Part shown: piece after piece, positions 13,085 to 21,303 of the stretch
Position numbering within the stretch: position 1 is the first letter of the stretch
How the letters are laid out: each line of letters begins with the position of its first letter
From: Hofstenia miamia
Taxonomy: Eukaryota > Xenacoelomorpha > Acoela
NCBI GenBank assembly: GCA_004352715.1
Contig: SCFE01000116.1
Coordinates: forward strand, 1,467,347 to 1,531,346
Direction of reading: 5' to 3'
DNA: 64,000 nt
The notes under the pieces: generated by a model
What the model was told of the DNA's origin: nothing
Databases searched by the model: none
Seen by the model: the letters and a program-made list of their open reading frames with translations, nothing else
Made by a program: the position numbers and the translations under genes

Positions 13085-14960
13085 TAACGGATGCTTTCAT
13101 AAAGATGTCAAAAAATTAAAAAAATCTATCATACAAAGACAAAAGTTATTGAAAAAACTATAGAATTAACAACAAAACGTGAAAAATTAGAATCAAGAGG
13201 TCTGCATCAAGATATCATTGCTTTTATATTTAACTGTATTCGAATTTTCACTAAGTCAATTATAAAGAAAAAGAAAATATCACAGACTAAGAAAATAAAG
13301 TGGCTTTGTTATAAACAACGTATTAATGTTTTTAACGTAGCAATCACTTTTAGAAATTTTACACAAGTTGTAATACCTGATTACATTTTGAAAGTATTAG
13401 AAAAAGGTCCAAAGCAAATCATCACATCCAAATTAAAAAAATTGGTTTTTACTGAATTTGAAGATCTAGCAAGTTATTTGATAAAAAAGATCAATTTAGT
13501 AATAACACTCATTCAATTCTTACAGGGATAATGCATAAATATGTAAAAAAAATCCACAGAATATAAAATATGATAAACAATTTAAAAAAACTACAAGAGT
13601 TTTTACGAAAAAATGACTTAAAAGCTGTCCCATATGATAAAGGTATTGGAATCGCAATAATGAAAAGAGATGACTATGAGAAAAAAATGATGAACATTTT
13701 AAAAGGTGATGAATTGGAAAAAATTCAATTACACGCAAATGCAAAGAATTCACCTGCAATTTGCTTTGAAAATAAATTTAATGCAAAATTACTGAAAATG
13801 AAGAATGAAAAAAAGATATCTGAAACATTTTATGAGAATACAAAATCATTAGGCGGTTATGCTTCAAAATTATATGGCTTAGCAAAAATTCACAAGCCAG
13901 AATGTCCGTTGCGACCGATTGCCAGCTCATGTGGAAGTATTAACAAAAAATTATCTGAAACCCTAAACAAAAAGCTAAGTTTATTACCTGAAGCAAATAT
14001 CAACATCAATGCTAAAAAATTTGCAAATGATATCATAAAACAAAACACAAAAGGTTATATGGTTTCATATGATATTGAGAGTCTATACACAGATGTACCA
14101 TTGGAAAAATCAATTGATGGTGCAATTGAACTCCTTAACAATAAAAACACAAAAATTTACAATCTGGAGTATAACACAACAAAAGAACTNNNNNNNNNNA
14201 GAATACAAAATCATTAGGCGGTTATGCTTCAAAATTATATGGCTTAGCAAAAATTCATAAGCCAGAATGTTCGTTGCGACCGATTGCCAGCTCATGTGGA
14301 AGTATTAACAAAAAATTATCTGAAACATCAGACATCCACTTCATTTATTATCAACGCTATATGGATGATATATTTGCATTAGTAAAAGATGAAGAAACAT
14401 CGGAAAACATACTTACAAAATTGAATTTAATTGACAAGAATATTCAGTTTACAAAGGAGATTGAAACTAAGAACAAATTTCATTTTTTGAATGTACAAAT
14501 AATTAGAAAAGTTAACAAATTTGAAACTGGAATCTATTATAAACCAACAGGCAAAGGATTGTTATTGAACTACAACTCAAATACGCCTTTAAATTGCAAA
14601 ATAGCATTAATTAAAGATGTATTCATCGAATATTTGACAATTGCAGCACATATAGAACAATTAACCAAGAAATAGGCAAACTTAAGATTGAATTAAAAAA
14701 GAATGAATATCCAAATAATTTAATAGATCGATATATTAAGAAATCATTAGAAGACATTTTAATTAAGAAAAAAAGATCAAAAAACAATCAAACTTATTAT
14801 GAACATTGTTTTAGGATCGAATATAGAGGACTGCACACTGAAAACATGATAAAAAACTCAGAAAAATATCAGTAATTAAAGATAAACTTAGATTTATACA
14901 TAACAATCGTAAACTAAGAACGAAATTGCAATTAACATCTACAACATCAAATGAATAATA
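13085..14960 (+). mobile_element. Penelope-like retroelement copy 1 (RT, broken)
   Basis: The N-terminal region is read in two frames (13090-13530) and includes the PLE-typical VLEKGPK stretch. From 13570 an open frame carries the Penelope RT signatures: AVPYDKGIGIAIMKRDDY, YGLAKIHKPECPLRPIASS, and YMVSYDIESLYTDVPLEKS with the first catalytic Asp. After a 10-N gap (14190-14199) the sequence restarts, repeats YGLAKIH, then jumps to RYMDDIFALV with the YMDD catalytic box and KNKFHFLNVQI. A further frameshift near 14620 precedes KKNEYPNNLIDRYIKKSLEDIL. The copy stops before the GIY-YIG endonuclease that copy 3 retains. It is a dead, internally rearranged copy, and its YMDD-to-3' half closely matches copy 3 (18121-18840). 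Confidence 0.82.
13835..13961 (+). repeat. 127-bp segment duplicated at 14200-14326
   Basis: The RT segment encoding YGLAKIHKP and PLRPIASS recurs at 14200-14326 with 2 mismatches in 127 bases by eye, across a 10-N scaffold join. The second copy then leads straight into the YMDD part. Confidence 0.85.
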
Positions 14961-15325
14961 AAGGGAAAGGTTTCGTCCATCAACATCAATGTAGTTTATA
15001 TAAAGCGCAACAAAAGACAAATTGGTAAACTTGTAATTAAAATGAATTTCAATAATAGCATAAAAAGTGCTATTTTTCGAATCTATTTTCCCCTGAAATT
15101 TTTAACTAAATAATTATATTGTAAAAAATGAATAAATTCATGCCTATGAACTAGGGTAAAGCCCGTAACGGGCACGGGTATCTATAGAATGGGCGCGTAC
15201 TGGGCATATGGGCTTTCAATTTAGGCATGATTATTTGTCGTTGTTGGAGGATCTTAATTCCTTAAACCGTTTGATTGATAAAAATTTTCTATTTATCAAT
15301 TCTATATTTGCATATATATATTTTG
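14961..15325. other. Spacer with a GC-rich patch
   Basis: Mostly AT-rich. At 15150-15220 lies a patch rich in CCCGTAACGGGCACGGG-like runs, with AAAGCCC facing GGGCTTT as a small inverted repeat. It resembles the subterminal GC repeats of hAT transposons and a similar patch near 22668-22715. No gene is seen. Confidence 0.35.
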
Positions 15326-15385
15326 CAAGGGCTTCTAAATACTGTGCTGCTCACTTGAGAAACCGGGAGGTGTTCAGGAAGGCCT
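15326..15385 (+). repeat. 60-bp inverted repeat, left copy
   Basis: The sequence from CAAGGGCTTCTAAATAC to TTCAGGAAGGCCT recurs reverse-complemented at 21244-21303 with 57 of 60 bases identical. The pair encloses the Penelope/THAP/LTR cluster. A single N follows at 15386. Confidence 0.8.
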
Positions 15386-15508
15386 NATTTCTAATAAATA
15401 ATTCCTGAAAAGGGCTCCCCAATGTGTTTTAGCTATTAGCTTTACAATTACAGAGAGCTCGTTCATGTTATGGTTCTCTAATTACGAAAAGCATTTGATT
15501 ATTGACAT

Positions 15509-15766
15509 ATGTTATACTGCATGAATAAAGCAATAGAACAGTTGCTATATGATGTACATTGTTTTAGAATTCCCAATAAATGCAGTATTTACAAATGCAA
15601 ATCAAATTATACATCAACAAGGAAATACATTCCAGTTTTTAAATTACCAGAAAATCCTGACTTGAAAGAAGAGTATTTGAGGGCAATACCGAACCGTCGA
15701 GAAAGCCTTCCAAAGAACGTTTTTATCTGCAATAGACGTTGGCCTGGAAATCCACGTAAAAGGTAA
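15509..15766 (+). pseudogene. THAP zinc-finger domain fragment, copy 1
   Basis: This 85-residue frame contains a THAP-type DNA-binding domain. It starts at PNKCSIYKCKSNY (first two Cys, C-x4-C), continues with IPVFKLPENPDLKEEYLRAI, and ends at VFICNRRWPG. The fourth zinc ligand, the His expected in C-x2-H, reads Arg here (CGT), while copy 2 has CAT. The last codons run into AAAAG|GTAATG, which looks like a splice donor, so this may be the first exon of a THAP-bearing transposase (P-element type) or a THAP gene. The domain lies in a block (15409-15745) that is about 97% identical to 20697-21030. No catalytic domain is found nearby; a 1-kb gap starts at 16125. Confidence 0.62.
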
Positions 15767-15934
15767 TGTTGAACTAGTCATTATTTAATGATAACAAAAA
15801 ACTTATATTATACTTCAATTAGGAAATTTTATGAATAACAGATTTCCAGTCCCCTTCCATCATGATATTATCCACTCAGGTGGGGGTATCATGAAGGAGC
15901 TGCAACCTTCACTCTTTGTTGCTGGACTTCACTA

Positions 15935-15936
<2 letters not shown>

Positions 15937-15983
<47 letters not shown>

Positions 15984-15997
15984 ATATATATATATAT
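15937..15997. repeat. (TA)n microsatellite with CA interruption
   Basis: A long alternating TA tract is broken by ACACACATACA. It lies 127 bases before the large 1-kb gap. Confidence 0.9.
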
Positions 15998-16124
15998 ATC
16001 CAAATCAGAAATGGCCCTATTATGGTTACCTATGGAACGTCATTGCTCATTTTCAACCGAGTTGAGAAAATTCTGTTAAGTTTAACGTACTAATGCCTAT
16101 TGTTGAGGCAACTATTTTTATGTT

Positions 16125-17124
16125 NNNNNNNNNNNNNNNNNNNNNNNNNNNNNNNNNNNNNNNNNNNNNNNNNNNNNNNNNNNNNNNNNNNNNNNNNNNN
16201 NNNNNNNNNNNNNNNNNNNNNNNNNNNNNNNNNNNNNNNNNNNNNNNNNNNNNNNNNNNNNNNNNNNNNNNNNNNNNNNNNNNNNNNNNNNNNNNNNNNN
16301 NNNNNNNNNNNNNNNNNNNNNNNNNNNNNNNNNNNNNNNNNNNNNNNNNNNNNNNNNNNNNNNNNNNNNNNNNNNNNNNNNNNNNNNNNNNNNNNNNNNN
16401 NNNNNNNNNNNNNNNNNNNNNNNNNNNNNNNNNNNNNNNNNNNNNNNNNNNNNNNNNNNNNNNNNNNNNNNNNNNNNNNNNNNNNNNNNNNNNNNNNNNN
16501 NNNNNNNNNNNNNNNNNNNNNNNNNNNNNNNNNNNNNNNNNNNNNNNNNNNNNNNNNNNNNNNNNNNNNNNNNNNNNNNNNNNNNNNNNNNNNNNNNNNN
16601 NNNNNNNNNNNNNNNNNNNNNNNNNNNNNNNNNNNNNNNNNNNNNNNNNNNNNNNNNNNNNNNNNNNNNNNNNNNNNNNNNNNNNNNNNNNNNNNNNNNN
16701 NNNNNNNNNNNNNNNNNNNNNNNNNNNNNNNNNNNNNNNNNNNNNNNNNNNNNNNNNNNNNNNNNNNNNNNNNNNNNNNNNNNNNNNNNNNNNNNNNNNN
16801 NNNNNNNNNNNNNNNNNNNNNNNNNNNNNNNNNNNNNNNNNNNNNNNNNNNNNNNNNNNNNNNNNNNNNNNNNNNNNNNNNNNNNNNNNNNNNNNNNNNN
16901 NNNNNNNNNNNNNNNNNNNNNNNNNNNNNNNNNNNNNNNNNNNNNNNNNNNNNNNNNNNNNNNNNNNNNNNNNNNNNNNNNNNNNNNNNNNNNNNNNNNN
17001 NNNNNNNNNNNNNNNNNNNNNNNNNNNNNNNNNNNNNNNNNNNNNNNNNNNNNNNNNNNNNNNNNNNNNNNNNNNNNNNNNNNNNNNNNNNNNNNNNNNN
17101 NNNNNNNNNNNNNNNNNNNNNNNN
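16125..17124. other. Assembly gap, 1000 N
   Basis: Unsequenced. The right edge cuts a LINE endonuclease fragment. Open frames crossing it are artefacts. Confidence 1.
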
Positions 17125-17370
17125 AACGTATACAGAAGACCAAGTTTCACGTGAAAGAGCATTTTTCAGATTATCTATATTATCGGACGATTTTTCGCGA
17201 ATAGTGATCCATTTTTTGGATATTTCAGAGCGTATTTTAGCTTTAGGGAATCTGGCTGATATTATACAGTGATCAGAGAATGGACATTCAGAGGAGTAGT
17301 ATAAGAAATCAAGATTATTTTCGGGCAGTGCAATATAGGCAATCAAAGTTGCACTATTGGCTGCGATTCT
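17125..17370 (-). pseudogene. LINE endonuclease C-terminus and linker fragment
   Basis: The minus-strand frame reads LPENNLDFLYYSSECPF, then SDHCIISARF, which matches the terminal SDH catalytic motif of APE-type LINE endonucleases. It continues to LKNALSRETWSSVYV, the usual start of the EN-RT linker, where the gap begins. It carries no RT because that part falls in the gap. It faces the LINE RT remnant at 10680-12170 in the same orientation, so both could be parts of one element split by later insertions, though this is unproven. Confidence 0.55.
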
Positions 17371-17379
17371 TGTAGGAAG

Positions 17380-18012
17380 GAAGGCAATTCACCATCGAAG
17401 AAGAAAACAACAAAAGACTACCATTTCTCAATATTAACATTGAAAGAATAAAGAACAAATTTACGTCATCATACTACAGTAAACCAACTGATACAAATTT
17501 AGTAATTAACTACAATTCAAACGTACCCTTTGCATACAAAAAATCCATGATCAAATGTCTGATACATCGACATTTCATGATTGATCACAATTACAAAGAA
17601 ATTCATAAATCAATCATTAAGATCAAAGATATATTAAAGCGTAATGAATATCCAGCATATATAGTCGATAGAATTATAAAAGAAAAACTAGAAGACTTAC
17701 TACAAAGTCAAGAAACTAAAAACAAACAAAGTTATTATTTATACAATTACATCTTTAATATTGAATATCGAGGCATACAATCAATTAAATTACAAAATAT
17801 CTGAAAAGAATCACTTCATCATTTTTAAAGATGGGCTTTATACTAAAGACTAATAAACTAAGACATATAATAGGACAAAAACAGAAACCAAGATCGAAAA
17901 CATTTCCAAAGTAATATATGAAATAACTTGCAACTGTGGTGCACAATACATTGGAAAAGCGTCAAGGAATTTACAATTAAGAATTAAAGAACACAAATAT
18001 AGAATACTCTAA
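17380..18012 (+). mobile_element. Penelope-like retroelement copy 2, 3' end with GIY-YIG
   Basis: A 5'-truncated copy of a different subfamily from copies 1 and 3. It begins just after the RT palm with RLPFLNINIERIKNKF, YYSKPTDTNLVINYNSN and LIHRHFMIDHNYKEIHKS, then KRNEYPAYIVDRIIKEKL. After frameshifts the C-terminus at 17911-18012 reads VIYEITCNCGAQYIG then LRIKEHKYRIL, a GIY-YIG endonuclease core with its CxC spacing. The GIY-YIG domain is diagnostic of EN-containing Penelope elements and supplies the nick for target-primed insertion. This copy is dead through truncation and frameshifts. It ends within a few bases of copy 3. Confidence 0.78.
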
Positions 18013-19069
18013 TGTAATTTAACACATTTTATCGTCAAAAAGATGGTTTAGCCATTGGAAATCCGTTAAGTTCTACTCTTGCAAATATATATTTAACTAC
18101 AATTGAGAACAAATTTACAACATCAGACATCCACTTCATTTATTATCAACGCTATATGGATGATATATTTGCATTAGTAAAAGATGAAGAAACATCAGAA
18201 AAAATACTTACAAAATTGAATTTAATTGACAAGAGTATTCAATTTACAAAAGAGATTGAAACTAAGAACAAATTTCATTTTTTGAATATACAAATAATTA
18301 GAAAAGCTAACAAATTTGAAACTGGAATCTATTATAAACCAACAGACACGGGATTATTATTGAACTACAACTCAAATACGCCTTTAAATTACAAAATATC
18401 ATTAATTAAAGGTTNNNNNNNNNNNNNNNNNNNNNNNNNNNNNNNNNNNNNNNNNNNNNNNNNNNNNNNNNNNNNNNNNNNNNNNNNNNNNNNNNNNNNN
18501 NNNNNNNNNNNNNNNNNNNNNNNNNNNNNNNNNNNNNNTCATCGAATATTTGACAATTGCAGCACATATAGAACAATTAACCAAGAAATAGGAAAACGTA
18601 AGATCGAATTAAAGAAGAATGAATATCCAAATAATTTCATAGATCGACATATTAAGAAATCATTAGAAGACATTTTAATTAAAAACAAAAGATCAAAAAA
18701 CAATCAAACTAATTATGAACATTGTTTTAAGATCAAATATAGAGGACTTCACACTGAAAACATCATCAAAGAACTCAGAAAAATATCAATAATTAAAGAA
18801 AAAGTTAGATTTGTATATATATATATAACAATCATAAACTAAGAACGAAATTGCAATTGAAATCTACAACTAAAGAAACCAATAAGTCAAATATAATTTA
18901 TCAAATAAAAGGCACCTGTGGTGAAGTTTATATTGGTCTTTCTAGTAGACAACTATTAAGAAGTTTTAAAGAACATGAGATCATTTCTAATATATCTCAT
19001 CACCTAATTAAGTGCGGACTAAATTTTGAAACAAAAATATTACATCAGACGTCAAGATCAAGTAATTAA
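18013..19069 (+). mobile_element. Penelope-like retroelement copy 3 (RT palm to GIY-YIG)
   Basis: 5'-truncated. It opens with FYRQKDGLAIGNPLSSTLAN (the RT block before the active site), followed by RYMDDIFALV at about 18151. Then come KNKFHFLNIQI, the gap 18415-18538, and EYPNNFIDRHIKKSLEDIL. A (TA)5 run at 18813-18825 coincides with a frame change. In the new frame IIYQIKGTCGEVYIGLSSRQ and SFKEHE (18895-18980) give the GIY-YIG endonuclease. About 95% identical to copy 1 over the shared YMDD-to-3' part, by eye. It abuts the 3' end of copy 2 head to tail, an arrangement common for Penelope elements. Confidence 0.8.
18415..18538. other. Assembly gap, 124 N, inside Penelope copy 3
   Basis: The flanking sequence in copy 1 (14625-14640) is continuous, so little coding sequence may be missing. 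Confidence 1.
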
Positions 19070-19214
19070 AAATTATTGAGAGTACTTTTATAAAATCCTT
19101 GCAATCAACTTTGAACACATAAGAAGACTTTATTTATAAATTGAACTTGCCACTTTTTAAAATTTAAAAAATTATAGGTATTATTGTAAAATCTAGTAAA
19201 TTTAGAGGGAATAA

Positions 19215-19400
19215 TGTAGAATCCCGGGGGGCGTGATTCTAGCGAACAAGAAGAGAATACAGTTCAAACTATCTCTTATTTACAAACACTTTGTTCTTTA
19301 TATACACTGCTATTTACATATTATGTACAAATATTACAACAACCAGTCACCAACAAGAAAAGCGCGAGGTCTGGCCGATAAATAATAACAACTACCCGCC
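19215..19400 (+). repeat. LTR-like 190-bp unit, copy 1 (cut by gap)
   Basis: Starts TGTAGAATC and is closely similar to 20322-20511 through GCGCGAGGTCTGGCCGATAA. Its 3' end is lost in the gap 19401-20304. Confidence 0.7.
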
Positions 19401-20304
19401 NNNNNNNNNNNNNNNNNNNNNNNNNNNNNNNNNNNNNNNNNNNNNNNNNNNNNNNNNNNNNNNNNNNNNNNNNNNNNNNNNNNNNNNNNNNNNNNNNNNN
19501 NNNNNNNNNNNNNNNNNNNNNNNNNNNNNNNNNNNNNNNNNNNNNNNNNNNNNNNNNNNNNNNNNNNNNNNNNNNNNNNNNNNNNNNNNNNNNNNNNNNN
19601 NNNNNNNNNNNNNNNNNNNNNNNNNNNNNNNNNNNNNNNNNNNNNNNNNNNNNNNNNNNNNNNNNNNNNNNNNNNNNNNNNNNNNNNNNNNNNNNNNNNN
19701 NNNNNNNNNNNNNNNNNNNNNNNNNNNNNNNNNNNNNNNNNNNNNNNNNNNNNNNNNNNNNNNNNNNNNNNNNNNNNNNNNNNNNNNNNNNNNNNNNNNN
19801 NNNNNNNNNNNNNNNNNNNNNNNNNNNNNNNNNNNNNNNNNNNNNNNNNNNNNNNNNNNNNNNNNNNNNNNNNNNNNNNNNNNNNNNNNNNNNNNNNNNN
19901 NNNNNNNNNNNNNNNNNNNNNNNNNNNNNNNNNNNNNNNNNNNNNNNNNNNNNNNNNNNNNNNNNNNNNNNNNNNNNNNNNNNNNNNNNNNNNNNNNNNN
20001 NNNNNNNNNNNNNNNNNNNNNNNNNNNNNNNNNNNNNNNNNNNNNNNNNNNNNNNNNNNNNNNNNNNNNNNNNNNNNNNNNNNNNNNNNNNNNNNNNNNN
20101 NNNNNNNNNNNNNNNNNNNNNNNNNNNNNNNNNNNNNNNNNNNNNNNNNNNNNNNNNNNNNNNNNNNNNNNNNNNNNNNNNNNNNNNNNNNNNNNNNNNN
20201 NNNNNNNNNNNNNNNNNNNNNNNNNNNNNNNNNNNNNNNNNNNNNNNNNNNNNNNNNNNNNNNNNNNNNNNNNNNNNNNNNNNNNNNNNNNNNNNNNNNN
20301 NNNN
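19401..20304. other. Assembly gap, 904 N
   Basis: Lies between the two direct copies of the LTR-like unit and is followed by a (TA)8 run. It may hold the inside of the element or just simple repeat. Confidence 1.
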
Positions 20305-20321
20305 TATATATATATATATAG

Positions 20322-20511
20322 TGTAGAATCGCTGGGGTGATTCTAGCGAACAAGAAGAGAATACAGTTCAAACTATTTTTTATTTTACAAATGCTTCGTT
20401 CTTTATATACACTGCTATTTACAATATGTACAAATATGACAACACCAGTCACCAACACTAAAAGCGCGAGGTCTGGCCGATAAGTAATAACAACTACCAG
20501 CCGATGCTACA
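20322..20511 (+). repeat. LTR-like 190-bp unit, copy 2 (complete)
   Basis: Begins TGTAG and ends CTACA, the 5-base inverted ends usual for LTRs. It is flanked by a direct ATAG at 20318-20321 and 20512-20515. This suits a solo LTR with a 4-base target duplication; a small non-autonomous DNA transposon is the alternative. No gag or pol is visible. Confidence 0.6.
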
Positions 20512-20795
20512 ATAGTGATATTTTGAGGTCAGTTGCAATCATCATGCGACACTGTCATTTATGTTAACTTTTGTTCTTAAGTTTAGTAATGCCTAATAAT
20601 TCTATGTAATTGTTTAATACAATTTTATCAGAAAAATTTCAGTTCACTTCTAGTCTGGTCGTTTATATATTTCTAATAACTGAAGTCTTAACGGACAAGG
20701 GCTCCCCAAAGTGTTTTAGCTATTAGCTTTACAATTACAGAGAGCTTGTTCATGTTATGGTTCTCTAATTACGGAAAGCATTTGATTATTGACTT

Positions 20796-21056
20796 ATGTT
20801 ATACTGCATGAATAGAGCAATAGAACAGTTGCTATATGATGTACATTGTTTTAGAATGCCAAATAAATGCAGTATTTACAAATGCAAATCAAATTATACA
20901 TCAACAAGGAAATACATTCCAGTTTTTAAATTACCAGAAAATCCTGACTTGAAAGAAGAGTATTTGAGGGCAATACCGAACCGTCGAGAAAGCCTTCCAA
21001 AGAGCGTTTTTATCTGCAATAGACATTCAGCTTACAATATTAATGATTTATTTTAA
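20796..21056 (+). pseudogene. THAP zinc-finger domain fragment, copy 2
   Basis: This 86-residue frame is nearly identical to 15509-15766. It has all four THAP ligands in place: CSIYKC at the start and FICNRH at the end. The central FKLPENPDLKEEYLRAI is also present. After CNRH the two copies diverge abruptly and this one stops soon after at IND LF. The shared block starts at about 20697 with AAGGGCTCCCC. As in copy 1 there is no downstream transposase or effector domain, so it is most likely the 5' end of a truncated THAP-bearing mobile element. Confidence 0.62.
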
Positions 21057-21243
21057 TTTTAAGATATAATATAGCTGCTTGAATAGATTACAATACCTAA
21101 TTAATCACAATAATTAACATTTTTGAATATTTTGAGTATCAGCCGGTACCTGTCAACATAGACCTTAAATCAAAAAATTAAATTCATTTTCGAATTCAGC
21201 ACCAAAGACTACTCTAGATAACAAAGTTTCATAAAAATCTAAT

Positions 21244-21303
21244 AGGCCTTCCTGAACACCTACCGGTTTCTCAAGTGAGCAGCCCTGTATTTAGAAGCCC
21301 TTG
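21244..21303 (-). repeat. 60-bp inverted repeat, right copy
   Basis: Reverse complement of 15326-15385 with three mismatches. It lies about 190 bases after THAP copy 2, whereas the left copy lies just before THAP copy 1. Confidence 0.8.

Noticed and set aside
16053-17346. Long open frames on both strands across 16125-17124
   Set aside because: They consist almost wholly of N; only the minus-strand LINE endonuclease edge at 17125 is real.
19291-20458. Long frames across 19401-20304
   Set aside because: Artefacts of the gap; flanks are the LTR-like repeat and (TA)n.
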